DNA from: Desertimonas sp963733085
GTDB lineage: Bacteria > Actinomycetota > Acidimicrobiia > Acidimicrobiales > Ilumatobacteraceae
Reading direction: 5' to 3'
NCBI GenBank assembly: GCA_963733085.1
Contig: CAVTBY010000007.1
Span: 23,734 to 87,733, forward strand
Length of the DNA stretch: 64,000 bases
Position numbers and translations under genes: made by a program. Under the pieces are notes generated by a model. The model was given only the letters and a program-made list of their open reading frames with translations, ran no database searches and was not told where the DNA came from. Below are positions 43,699 to 52,614 of the stretch, piece by piece; within the stretch, counting starts at the first letter, position 1, and each line of letters starts with the position of its first letter.

Positions 43699-44895
43699 TC
43701 ATGGATTCAACGCTGTGACGATGGCGAGGTCGGCCGGCAACGGTTGACCTTCGAGCGCCGCCGCGAGTACGTCGGGGAATCGCTCCGGCGTGCAGGTGGC
43801 GACGTGGGCCCCGAGCGCGGCAAGGGTGGCCGCCTCGTGATGGTTGGCCACTGGAGCTCCCTCGTCGGAGAGGGCGAGCAGGACGAGCACCGTGACACCG
43901 CTACGGACGAGGACGCGCACACGGTTGCGCATGATGTCGACGTCACCGCCTTCGAACAGGTCGGAAACGAGGATGAGCAGGGTCTCCGTCGGGCGCGTGA
44001 TCAATCGCTGGCACGCGCCGAGGGCGTTGCCGATGTCCGTGCCGCCACCGACCTGCACACCGAACAGCACGTCGACGGGATCGTCGAGCGCGTCGGTGAG
44101 ATCGATGGCCGCGGTGTCGAAGACGACCAGCGACGTTCGTAGCGCCGGCATGCGGGCGAGCAGGCAAGCGAACAGCGACGCGTGGACGACGCTGTCGGCC
44201 ATCGAACCGCTCTGGTCGAGGGCGATCACGACGTCGCGAGCCAGCGAGGGGCTGCGGCGGCCGTACCCGATCAGTCGCTCGGGGACCACCGTGCGATGCT
44301 CGGGAAGCCAGTGGCGCAGGTTGGCGCGGATCGTGCGTCCCCAATCGATGTCGGCGGGGCGCGGGCGGTGGCTGCGGGCTGCGCGGGCGAGGGCGCCGGT
44401 GACTGCTGACCGGGTTCGATCGGCGAAGCGTTGACGCAGCGCTTCCAGCACACCGCCGATCACTTGTCTCGCGGTGTCCTTGGTCGCCTCCGGGAGCAGA
44501 CGATTGAGCTCGACAAGAACGCTCACGAGGTGGACATCGGGCTCGAGCTCAGCGAGCAACTCCGGCTCGAGGAGCAGATGCGTGAGGTCGAGCCGCTCGA
44601 CGGCGTCGCGTTGCAACACCTGCACGACGGGGACCGGGAAGTACCGGCGGATGTCGCCGAGCCATCGCGACACCGCCGGCGCGGAACGACCGAGGCCGCC
44701 GACGCGGCGACCGCGGACCGCACGCCCACGGCCGCGTTCTTCGCCTCGGTCGTAGAGCGCACCGAGCGCGGCGTCGATGCGGCTGTCGTCACGGTCGAGC
44801 CGGGTGGAAGTCCCGTCGGCCTCGCCGCCGAGAACGAGCCGCCACCGCCTCGCTCGTTCGGTGTCCGACACTCGCGGTAAGAGGTCGACACTCAC
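43699..44895 (-). CDS. VWA-domain protein of the MoxR/DUF5682 cluster
   Basis: 398 residues. The N-terminal half is helical; residues ~205-390 form a von Willebrand A domain with the metal-adhesion motif VIALDQSGSMADSVVHA and second-site residues in GGGTDIGNALGA. No signal peptide or membrane helix, so it is cytoplasmic. Last gene of a five-gene set in which every junction overlaps or nearly touches: it starts one base after the stop of the DUF5682 gene. MoxR ATPases and VWA proteins form chaperone-like pairs; the substrate is unknown. Confidence 0.85.
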   Translation of the reverse strand: MSVDLLPRVSDTERARRWRLVLGGEADGTSTRLDRDDSRIDAALGALYDRGEERGRGRAVRGRRVGGLGRSAPAVSRWLGDIRRYFPVPVVQVLQRDAVERLDLTHLLLEPELLAELEPDVHLVSVLVELNRLLPEATKDTARQVIGGVLEALRQRFADRTRSAVTGALARAARSHRPRPADIDWGRTIRANLRHWLPEHRTVVPERLIGYGRRSPSLARDVVIALDQSGSMADSVVHASLFACLLARMPALRTSLVVFDTAAIDLTDALDDPVDVLFGVQVGGGTDIGNALGACQRLITRPTETLLILVSDLFEGGDVDIMRNRVRVLVRSGVTVLVLLALSDEGAPVANHHEAATLAALGAHVATCTPERFPDVLAAALEGQPLPADLAIVTALNP

Positions 44896-47202
44896 TCACT
44901 CGCCCCCAGAATCCAGCCCGAGCATCGCCCGGACGGTGGCGATCCCGGCAGCCGCCCGCGCTCCGTCGACATCGGGGCCGAACGGGGTCGTCGTGGCGCG
45001 CGTGGTCGTCGTGACGAGCACGCCGAGCTGGCGCCGTTCGGCGGGCTCGAACGCTCCGAAGGTGCGGCGCAACAACGCGACGACGTCGACGAACACCTCG
45101 TTCGACATCGTCGAGATCCACGTGTCGACGATGTCGAGCAGGCCCGCGTCGTGGACGAGCACGGTGCCGCTGCCCGCGAGGAACCCCTCGACGAACCGTG
45201 CGCCCTCGGCCGCCGGCGTGCCAGGTGTGAGTGCCCGACTGACTCGCTGGAGAACCTCGTCGGCGTCGAACACCGCGGCGTCGTGGAGCAGACGTGTCGC
45301 CCGTCCACGAACCAGCCCGTGAACACCGCGCCCGTCGGCGAGCTTGGTGAGGGCCACAGGGAGATCGCCATGGCGTGCCGCGTGGTCGAGCATCCCCAGG
45401 GCTCCCTGGAGATCACTCAGCCGCTCGATCATCGCCGCCGCGGCGTCGTCGTCGAGGTGCCGGCTGGCCAGCTCGAGTCCGGCGACGATGCGCACGATCA
45501 TCTCGTCGACAACCGTCCGCAAGGCGGCGGAGTCCGATCCCCGCACGTCGCCGTAACGCAGCGCCGATGCCAGCGGCACGAGAGCATCGATCAATTCGGC
45601 GATGTCCGGAGCCGTGGCGGCGAGGGTGCCGAGAGCGACGGCCGCAGCCTGGGCGGCGGCGGAGAGGTCGGCGAGGAGGGCGTCTGTGACAAGGGTCGCG
45701 GTCCGCGCCAGGCTCGTGGCGGCGGACGCCTGCTCGACGATCACCGCCGTAGCGGCCGTCTCCAGCGACGTCCCGTAGCCGGCGCGCTCGACGAGACGCA
45801 CCGACATCACCGGGTCCCAGCTCAACGTCCACGTTTCCCGGAACGTGCTGCGGCTGCTCCGGGCCTCTTCGAGCGTGCCCCAATCGACGCCGAGGACGCT
45901 GAGCCGATGGAGCAGGTGCGACCGGCGCAGGCCGGTGGCCGTGCGGAGGTCGAGATCGACCTGCCGGCGTTCACCCCGCGGGGCCAGCCGGGCGGCCTTC
46001 TGGGCGGCCGCCACGTCACGAGCGAGCGGAACCTGCGGCGCGTCGGCCGGCACGTCGCCGATCGCACCGCCGACGGTGAGCTCGTCGATCAGCCCGGCGA
46101 CGGCGCTGTCCTCTGTCGGAGAAAGCATCGACAACGAGAGCACCGAGGAGGCTGCGTCGAGCACTTCGGCGAGGCCGCTGCGCGGTCGCCCGCGGATCGC
46201 CGCCAGGGCGTCGGCGAGCCGCGACGCGGCGATCAGGTGATCCGGAGAGGCGGCCATTCCCTGGCTGCGCAGCGCCGCCGCGGCGTCGACAAAGAATTGG
46301 GCGACGCCCTGCGGACCGGGATGATGGAAGACGTGGCGATACCAACCTGGGGTGGCGACCCCGGCGGCGTACCCAGAGCGTCGGCGCAGCCGTCGATCGG
46401 TCCACGGCACCCAGGCGACCGCCGCCTTCGGGCGACCGCCCGCACGGGCCGGCACCGCCGCGCGCAGGAGGGCGCGGTCGGCGGTCGCCGTCGTCGTGAC
46501 TGGATCGAGCGCCGGCACGTGCCAAGCCCCGCACACCACGACGACGCGACCCCCAGCTGCCGTGGCTGCCATGGCGGCGCGGATCGCCATGCGCATGTGC
46601 GCCTCGCGGACCGCCTCGCCGGCAGATTCGCGGGTCCCGCTCCGGACGGCCGACATCGCCGTGGCGATTGCGGCGAACGCCGGGGCGCCGTCGCCGCGGT
46701 GCTCGACGACGTCCTCCCACCAGCGCTCGGCGTCCGGCTCGCCGGCCGCCGCGGCGAGCGCACCGATCGGATCGAGGACAATCGGATCGAGGACGATCGG
46801 ATCAAGGACAATCGGATCGAGAGTCAGCGGGTCGAGCGGCACGTCCCCGTGAGCACGGTCGACGGCGTCGCCGAGCGCCCAGGACATCGGCACGTCGATC
46901 GGCGTCACCGGGATGTCCCGGGCGTATGCCCAACGCGCCGCCTGCCATTCCGGGCTGAAGTCGGCCAGGGGCCAGAACGCCGCCCGCGACACGTCATTTG
47001 AGCCGCCATTTGAGAGGTCGGTCGGGAGGTAGCCGAGCAGCGCAACGGGTGGGCGGAGTCGATCGTCGGCCACCCACGGCAGCACTGCGGCACAGTCGGC
47101 GGGAAGCTCGATGAGCACGGCGTCGGGCCGTAGCTCGTCGAGGGCGCGCAGCACGGATCGGGCCGACCCGGGGCCATGATGGCGGACCCCGAGAAGGTGC
47201 AA
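44896..47202 (-). CDS. DUF5682-like protein, TraB/Tiki-like N-terminal domain
   Basis: About 768 residues, probably from TTG at 47202 (HLLGVRHHGPGSARSV begins at once); a longer frame to 47400 overlaps the ATPase gene. Residues 1-300 show the paired motifs GVRHHGPGS...DAVLIELP and VVVVCGAWHVPAL, which resemble the two GxxH motifs of TraB/PrgY/Tiki proteins, so a metal-dependent hydrolase-like fold is inferred. Residues 300-768 are helical with no recognised domain. An in-frame 15-bp tandem repeat encodes LDPIV four times near residue 130. It is framed by MoxR and VWA genes. DUF5682 membership is from memory of this gene neighbourhood and should be tested. Confidence 0.72.
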   Translation of the reverse strand: MHLLGVRHHGPGSARSVLRALDELRPDAVLIELPADCAAVLPWVADDRLRPPVALLGYLPTDLSNGGSNDVSRAAFWPLADFSPEWQAARWAYARDIPVTPIDVPMSWALGDAVDRAHGDVPLDPLTLDPIVLDPIVLDPIVLDPIGALAAAAGEPDAERWWEDVVEHRGDGAPAFAAIATAMSAVRSGTRESAGEAVREAHMRMAIRAAMAATAAGGRVVVVCGAWHVPALDPVTTTATADRALLRAAVPARAGGRPKAAVAWVPWTDRRLRRRSGYAAGVATPGWYRHVFHHPGPQGVAQFFVDAAAALRSQGMAASPDHLIAASRLADALAAIRGRPRSGLAEVLDAASSVLSLSMLSPTEDSAVAGLIDELTVGGAIGDVPADAPQVPLARDVAAAQKAARLAPRGERRQVDLDLRTATGLRRSHLLHRLSVLGVDWGTLEEARSSRSTFRETWTLSWDPVMSVRLVERAGYGTSLETAATAVIVEQASAATSLARTATLVTDALLADLSAAAQAAAVALGTLAATAPDIAELIDALVPLASALRYGDVRGSDSAALRTVVDEMIVRIVAGLELASRHLDDDAAAAMIERLSDLQGALGMLDHAARHGDLPVALTKLADGRGVHGLVRGRATRLLHDAAVFDADEVLQRVSRALTPGTPAAEGARFVEGFLAGSGTVLVHDAGLLDIVDTWISTMSNEVFVDVVALLRRTFGAFEPAERRQLGVLVTTTTRATTTPFGPDVDGARAAAGIATVRAMLGLDSGGE
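46765..46824. repeat. 15-bp tandem repeat, four copies, in frame
   Basis: Units GATCGGATCGAGGAC, AATCGGATCGAGGAC, GATCGGATCAAGGAC and AATCGGATCGAGAGT. Read on the minus strand they encode LDPIV repeated inside the DUF5682-like protein. Because the period is a multiple of three, copy-number change would alter length without breaking the frame. Confidence 0.85.
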
Positions 47203-47209
47203 CCGGCGC

Positions 47210-48295
47210 TCAGCCGAGCTCTCGGCAGGCGGCGTAGAAGTCGCTCCAGCCGTCCCGATCGCGCACCACCCCCTCGAGGTACTCGCGCCAGGCGATCTCG
47301 TCGTGGACCGGATCGCGCACGACGGCGCCGACGATCCCGGCGGCGACATCGGTCGGACCGAGCTCGCCGTCGCCGAAGTGGGTGGCGAGGGCAAGCCCAT
47401 TGGTGATGACGGAGATCGCCTCGGCGGTTGACAACGTGCCGCTTGGCACCTTGAGACTCGTCCGCCCGTCCGCCGTGCGACCGTCGCGAAGCTCGCGGAA
47501 GATCGTCACGACGCGCTCGATCTCGTCCGAGGCAGAGGGAACCGCCGGCAGGTCGAGGGCGGCGCCGAGCTCCGCGACGCGGCGGGAAACGATCGCCATC
47601 TCCTCGGTCGACGTCGCCGGCAGCGGGAGCACGACCGTGTTGAAGCGGCGGCGCAGGGCGCTCGACATCTCGTTGACGCCGCGGTCGCGCACGTTGGCGG
47701 TGGCGATCAGGTTGAAGCCACCGATCGCCGCCAGCTCGCTGCCCAGCTCGGGGATCGGCAGCACCTTCTCGGAGAGGATCGTGACGAGGGCGTCTTGCAC
47801 CTCCGACGCCATGCGGGTCAGCTCCTCGACCCTGACCAACTCACCGGCCTCCATGGCGCGATACACGGGGCTCGGGACAAGGGCTTCGGGGGTCGGCCCC
47901 CGAGAGAGCAGGAGTGCATAGTTCCAGCCGTAGCGCAGGGATTCCTCCGTGGTGCCGGCGGTGCCCTGGACGAGCAGCGTCGAATCACCGCTGACCGCAG
48001 CAGCGAGATGCTCGCTCACCCACGTCTTCGCCGTCCCCGGCACCCCGAGCAACAGCAGCGCCCGGTCGGTCGCCAGCGTTGCCACGGCGATCTCGATGAG
48101 GCGCCGCTGACCGATGTACTTCGGCGTGATCTCCGTCCCGTCGTCGAGGCGACCGCCCATCAGGTAGGTGACGACGGCCCATGGCGAGAGCCGCCACTGC
48201 GGTGGCCGGGCTCGGCGGTCGGCGGCCGCGAGCGCCGCAAGTTCGCCGGCGTACGTCACCTCGGCGTGCGGACGCAGAACTGGAGGTTTGGTCAC
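47210..48295 (-). CDS. MoxR-type AAA+ ATPase
   Basis: 361 residues. Walker A LLLLGVPGTAKTWVSEHLAA, Walker B LVRVEELTRMASEVQDALVT, sensor 1 FNLIATANVRDRGVNEMSSA with the arginine-finger segment ALRRRF, and a C-terminal lid. It belongs to the MoxR branch, which works with VWA proteins as a remodelling chaperone. The start ATG overlaps the stop of the DUF5691-like gene (ATGA), and 7 bases separate it from the DUF5682-like gene. Confidence 0.9.
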   Translation of the reverse strand: MTKPPVLRPHAEVTYAGELAALAAADRRARPPQWRLSPWAVVTYLMGGRLDDGTEITPKYIGQRRLIEIAVATLATDRALLLLGVPGTAKTWVSEHLAAAVSGDSTLLVQGTAGTTEESLRYGWNYALLLSRGPTPEALVPSPVYRAMEAGELVRVEELTRMASEVQDALVTILSEKVLPIPELGSELAAIGGFNLIATANVRDRGVNEMSSALRRRFNTVVLPLPATSTEEMAIVSRRVAELGAALDLPAVPSASDEIERVVTIFRELRDGRTADGRTSLKVPSGTLSTAEAISVITNGLALATHFGDGELGPTDVAAGIVGAVVRDPVHDEIAWREYLEGVVRDRDGWSDFYAACRELG

Positions 48296-49143
48296 GCGGG
48301 CTCCTCGGTCGCGTCAGGTCTCAGCTCGGCGAGCATCTCGGCGCGTGCATCGGCGAGCTCGATCACTGCCTCCCACACGGCCAGGGGCGCTGCGTCGTCA
48401 CCGCCACCTGACGAGCCAAGCTCGTGAAGCACGTCTCGACCGGCCCGGAGTGCTGTGACCAGCGCAGGGAGCGATTCCGCGTCCATTCGAGCCACGACGT
48501 TGAGCAGCACGGCGCGGTGCGACCACCGATAGGTGCCCGCCGACAAGCCAGTGATCAGGGCTGTCGCCAAGGCGTCAGCGTCGCCGTGCAACAGTCGCTC
48601 GAGATCGGCGGGCACCGGCAGCGGCCGAACGTCGCCGGACGGAGGACCCGGTGGAGCGACCGCTGCCGGTGCGAGGTCGGGGACCTGCTCGATGAGCCAC
48701 GCCGACAACGGCCCGCCCCATGCAATCACGGCTCCGGCGAGCAACGGACTGCGGTGGTGGCGGCGCAACAGGGCGACGAGCACGTCGGGAGCCGGACGCC
48801 AACCGCTCGACGCCGCAACCGCCAGCCACTCCGGTTCGAGCACCGGCCAGTCGGTGACAATCGCCCGCCACCGGTTGACGGCCGTTGGGCGAAGCATGGG
48901 ACGGGCGTCAGGTTGAGGGGCGAGCAATGGTGGGCGAGGCGGCAACGGCGTAGCACCGCACCGCCGGGCGACCGTTGTGGCGGCAACTGCGGCCAGTAAG
49001 CGGCCTTGGGGGGTGGATCGGATGGCATCGGCGACCGTGTCGGCGAGCGGGCCGGTTGGCAGCTCAGGTGGGTCACGGCGGTCCGTGCCGAGCAGCCCGA
49101 CAGTGACGAGCTCGTTCCAGGTCTCGGCGAGGGTCTCAGTCAA
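48292..49143 (-). CDS. DUF5691-like protein
   Basis: 283 residues with a TTG start. Opening MTETLAETWNELVTVGLLGT and the segment LLAAVAATTVARRCG recall DUF5691 proteins, which occur beside MoxR ATPases; the rest is Ala/Pro-rich and helical. No enzymatic motif is seen. The start is preceded by a fourfold 14-bp repeat that contains ribosome-binding sites (49144-49199), an unusual initiation region. Assignment is moderate. Confidence 0.68.
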   Translation of the reverse strand: MTETLAETWNELVTVGLLGTDRRDPPELPTGPLADTVADAIRSTPQGRLLAAVAATTVARRCGATPLPPRPPLLAPQPDARPMLRPTAVNRWRAIVTDWPVLEPEWLAVAASSGWRPAPDVLVALLRRHHRSPLLAGAVIAWGGPLSAWLIEQVPDLAPAAVAPPGPPSGDVRPLPVPADLERLLHGDADALATALITGLSAGTYRWSHRAVLLNVVARMDAESLPALVTALRAGRDVLHELGSSGGGDDAAPLAVWEAVIELADARAEMLAELRPDATEEPA

Positions 49144-49199
49144 CTGAACTCCTCATCCTGAACTCCTCATCCTGAACTCCTCATCCTGAACTCCTCATG
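49144..49199 (-). promoter_or_regulatory. Fourfold tandem repeat of a ribosome-binding site
   Basis: The 14-bp unit reads ATGAGGAGTTCAGG on the minus strand and is repeated four times (49186-49199, 49172-49185, 49158-49171, 49144-49157) with only end variation. Each unit holds an ATG directly followed by GAGGAG, a near-perfect Shine-Dalgarno core. The stop codon of the upstream SWIM gene lies in the first unit and the TTG start of the DUF5691-like gene directly after the last. Copy-number slippage could tune downstream translation. Confidence 0.8.
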
Positions 49200-49975
49200 C
49201 CACGCTCACGAAGCTGGGATCGGCGCGCGGGCCGACATCGATGGTGCGGTCGGGGAGGAACACGGTGAGCGGCACGGCCCCGCGAGGAGTCCACTCGACA
49301 GCGATTGTCGCCGGCGCGCCGCAGGTCGCGGCGAGCAGCGTGGCGACGGCGTCGCTGCGCGCCGACTCGGGGGCGATCACCAGCGAACCCTCGTCGTCCG
49401 TGAGCAACCAGTCACCGTCGCCGCGGGTGATCGCCGCCCGGACGATCGCCGGGACCCGCTCGAGCCATGGCTCGCCGGCGAGCACGACGCCGACGAGCTC
49501 GCAGGCACCTGCGGTGCTCGTCGCCGCCGCCGTCGCCGAGCCGGTGACGTCCATCGCAGCTTCGCACGCGACATCTCCTTGGACGCCATGCACGCTCCCC
49601 ACGATGGCGCGCTGTGCGGAGCCCGGGTAACGATGGAGGTCGGCGTCGACGATCGAGCCGACGACCAGTGTGGCGTCGAGCGCCTGGCGGTACGCGGCGA
49701 ACGACAGGACCATCGCCCACGCCCCGGAGCGAATGCCACGGAGCCAAACACGGCGAACCTCGACCAGGTCCTCGCGAACATCGCTGCGCCCGACGACGAG
49801 CCAGCGGTCGGTGTGCGGCGCAGACGCCTCGACATCGGCCTTGCGAACCTGCCATCCGCACGCCACAGCAACGCCGTCAGCGAGCTCACTGGACAGTTGC
49901 GGCGACGCGTTGGCCGGCCTGGGCCAGCAGGTGGAGGACGCCCATCTCGGCGAGCACTCCGTCGTGCCATGCATC
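49195..49975 (-). CDS. SWIM zinc-finger protein, C-terminal part only
   Basis: About 260 residues of the C terminus of what is usually a ~450-residue protein: GWQVRKADVEASAPHTDRWL, VRRVWLRGIRSGAWAMVLSF, ADLHRYPGSAQRAIVG. The N-terminal zinc-binding CxCx(n)CxH SWIM motif would lie further upstream and is missing, because the sequence changes to an epimerase gene at about 49960-49985. A frameshift near 49885 also separates HLLAQAGQRVA from SSELADGVAVACGW. By neighbourhood it is the first gene of the SWIM-DUF5691-MoxR-DUF5682-VWA set. Identification is from the C-terminal pattern only. Confidence 0.6.
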
Positions 49976-50110
49976 GACGACATGGGCGAGGTTCTCCCGC
50001 CGTCCCGTGGCGAAGTTGTCGAGCACGGAAACCTCGCTGCCGTCGGCGAGCAGCCGATCCACCAGGTGGGAGCCGATGAAACCCCCGCCTCCTGTCACCA
50101 GGACCCTCAT
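49976..50110 (-). CDS. NAD-dependent epimerase/dehydratase, N-terminal stub
   Basis: Only about 45 residues remain: MRVLVTGGGGFIGSHLVDRL, LLADGSEVSVLDNFATGRRE and NLAH. This is the Rossmann nucleotide-binding start of a sugar-nucleotide epimerase (GxxGxxG motif complete). Similarity stops at about 49980, where the sequence turns into the SWIM gene read in another context. A normal member has ~310 residues, so the gene is cut by the join. It starts 10 bases after the sulfotransferase stop, so both come from the same source DNA, perhaps a cell-surface polysaccharide locus. Confidence 0.7.
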
Positions 50111-50120
50111 CTCGGGGAGC

Positions 50121-50969
50121 CTAGCGAGATTGGGGCAGCGGCCGGCTCCCGCCAGATCGACAGGTCGCGGTCCAGGAGGCCTTCCAGCTGGAGATCTCCT
50201 CGGCGAAGTCCTCGGTCAGCTCGGCGCGCAGGCCGGGGTCGAGAGTTAGCTCCTGCGGCTGAAAGGAGGCTTTGCGAAACCGCCTCAGGAGGCCTCCGGC
50301 CGGTCCCCCATTCGGCGGGGCGGGGGTCTCGTTGCTCCGACCGACTGGAGGGATCGCCCCTCGATCGTCCACCCCCAAGAAGCCAAGCGTTTCACGGACC
50401 ACCGATTCCGGGTCCGCCTGAAGCTCGTCGTAGAGGTGGACGAGCACCCGCTCGCGGCCGAACAGCTCGAAGAAGGGCCGCAGCTGAGAGGCGTAGCGGC
50501 CAAAGTGGAGGTATCGATAGGTGAACGGGAAGCCCTCTGCCTGACGCCTGGGTTCGGCACGAACCGCCTCGGCGAAGGTGGGCAGATTCTCGCCCCCGCC
50601 CGCCACGCAGTGGCGGAAGTTCGAGAAAGCTCGGTCGACGGGCTGGCGCAGGATCACGACGATTCGGGCGTGGGGCACGTCCCGGGCTATCTCGGCGGCA
50701 GCCCCTGGTAACAACAAGGTTCGAGGTTGAGGCGTCCCCAACCGCGCGCTCCGCTCAGCCACGTCGTCGAAGAGCGCGTGCAGGCGAAGAGCGTCTGCGT
50801 GATCGGGCCAGTCTGGCCCTGACCACCTCCGGGTCGGCGAGGTAGGCGTAGAAGTGCGGTTCCTTCACCGCCGGCAGATAGACGTCGTCGTGCTTGATAA
50901 GGGCGTGGTAGAGGCTGCGCCGGACTTCGCTGCGCCGGCCAGGAAGAAGTTCGGTTCCTGCACGGCCAC
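50121..50969 (-). CDS. Sulfotransferase, heparan-sulfate type (several frameshifts)
   Basis: About 280 residues after frame correction. The 5'-PAPS phosphosulfate-binding loop is PNFFLAGAAKSG at the N terminus, followed in a shifted frame by SLYHALIKHDDVYLPAVKEP; the 3'-phosphate-binding motif is ARIVVILRQPVDRAFSNFRH. The tail contains LHFGRYASQLRPFFELFGRE, typical of this family. Frame changes lie at about 50925 and 50810. The GTG at 50969 is the likely start, 6 bases past the LuxR stop. It would sulfate a carbohydrate or lipid; the acceptor is unknown. Confidence 0.78.
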
Positions 50970-50974
50970 GTGAC

Positions 50975-51195
50975 TCAACCGCCCGGGCCCAGCCGCTCGG
51001 AGAGGATGCCCAGGATGCCGGGTCCCTATGCCCGACGCGGGGTCGAGGATCAGCGCAGTGGCTTCGTTTCGCGACTTCACGTCGAGCTTGCTGAAGGCCG
51101 AGGACAGATGGCTCTTCTCACCGTGCTCTCAGCCAGGTAGAGCTTCTCGGCGATCTCCGGCGCGTTCTCGAAGCCCATCACCACGAGCCCCAGGA
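50975..51195 (-). CDS. LuxR-type helix-turn-helix, C-terminal fragment
   Basis: Readable as ILGLVVMGFENAPEIAEKLY, LAESTV, then after a frame change HLSSAFSKLDVKSRNEATAL and, after another, an ending LGILSERLGPGG-stop at 50975. This is the DNA-binding end of a NarL/LuxR-type regulator. The residues before ILGLVVMG belong to the glycosyltransferase block, so the gene is cut at about 51195 by an assembly join. Confidence 0.65.
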
Positions 51196-51197
51196 TT

Positions 51198-52613
51198 TGT
51201 TTGGTCAATACCGGAAGAGCAAACGAACTGACCACCAGTAGCAGGCCGACATACGACGCGCCGCGTTGCCAGCGGCGGAGACTACGGGTCAAAGACAGGA
51301 CAAATCCCATGCTGGCGGTCAGTATCAAGGGATACGTAAGGAAATAATACCGCTGGTCCACCGCATAGACTGGCAGGTACCATCCGGCCAGGCAGATCAC
51401 CGGGATAACAGCCCAGCGCCAGGGCTCGGCCTGGAGACGCTGCCGCAGGCTCCCTGGCAGCAGCATCCCACTGACAAGGGCAAACAACCCGATGCCGAAA
51501 ACGTCAAAATTCCGCAGAACCGTCACCAGACCTGCCAGACAGACCATGAAAACGACAGCCCAGCGCCAGGGCTCGGCGCTGGAGACGCTGCCGCAGGCTC
51601 CCTGGCAGCAGCATCCCACTGACAAGGGCAAACAACCCGATGCCGAAAACGTCAAAATCCCGCAGGATCATCAGCTGGCGGAGAGCATTCGCATACATGA
51701 GGGACAACTGGTGTTTGGCGTAGGAGAGATTTTCCAAAGGTGACCAGTAGTGATAGGGCATGCCCGAGGGATCTTCCCAGGAGAAGATCCTCCCGGCTTC
51801 AGGCTGGTGAAACATCAGCCGAAAAGGATGGTAGCGCTCGATATCCCGTGGGCCAGCGATAGCATGGGCAATCGCGCCGCTCGTGGAAAAGGTGGGGGTC
51901 CGGTACTTCCAGCTCAGGACGGCGATCCAGGGACCAGCCACCAGGGCACACCCCAGCAAGGTGAGTCCCACGCTCCGACTGACCTGGCGCCAGGGCAGGC
52001 GATGGCTGAAAGCCCACAGCACTCCCACCCCTACACAGCAGCTCACCGTTGCTGGCAAGGCAACGGCTTTGGCAAGATAGGCCAGGCCGCAGAGCCCACC
52101 TGTCAGCCACGGTGTCAGGCGGCTGGTACACCAGCGCACGCGCAGCATTTGACCAAGAGCCAGGCCGAAGAGCCCGTTCATCAATAAGTCCGGGCCGATA
52201 TATTCCATCGACCAGAAGACCGTGGCGAGCGCTGCCAGCCACGTCCCCATCAGCAGAGCAACCGGCGGCAGGCAAAGACTGCGGAAAATCGCCACACACC
52301 CCAGCACGAACACCACGGCGGAAAGGTCCATGACGATACGGGCGACATCAACCAGGTGCTCTATCCAGCCGATCCACGGCACCATCAGCCAACTGAATAG
52401 CGGTCCCCAGTAGCCTGACACGGCCAGGTGGAATTGGCCTGTGGCGTAGTACCACGCCAGACGCATGTAGGCAATAGTGTCAGAATCCAGTACGTAGCGG
52501 TTGTGCCGCCCCGCCACGATCAACAGCAGCACCTGGCACAGGATGGCTCCGACAAGGCCAACCCACATGAGGCCCGTTAAGGGAGGCACTGGCGACACCT
52601 TGACAGAGGTCAT
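51198..52613 (-). CDS. Membrane glycosyltransferase-like protein (GT-C fold), internally duplicated and cut
   Basis: Polytopic protein starting MTSVKVSPVPPLTGLMWVGL with ten or so membrane helices. The first extracytoplasmic loop has the acidic motif VLDSDTIAYMRLAWYYATGQ (DSD, compare the DxD/ExD of GT39/ArnT-like enzymes), and AEPWRWAVIPVICLAGWYLP follows near the end. Family identity is tentative. The frame is lost near 51560 in a 147-bp direct duplication (51411-51676), and the 3' end is replaced by LuxR sequence at 51195. GC content is visibly lower than in the flanks, so this block comes from another genome. Confidence 0.5.
51411..51676. repeat. Near-identical ~115-bp direct repeat
   Basis: GCCCAGCGCCAGGGCTCGGC at 51411 recurs at 51558, and the two copies stay almost identical for about 115 bp (to CGAAAACGTCAAAAT). 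The period is 147 bp; the stretch between copies is also similar but diverged. The copies lie within one gene and break its frame, so an assembly artefact joining two related haplotypes is as likely as a genuine tandem duplication. Confidence 0.75.
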
Positions 52614-52614
52614 C

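Noticed and set aside
49976..52613. A genomic island with integration into the actinobacterial chromosome
   Set aside because: No integrase, attachment repeats or tRNA; the boundaries cut genes on both sides and there are several different sources, which fits assembly joins better.
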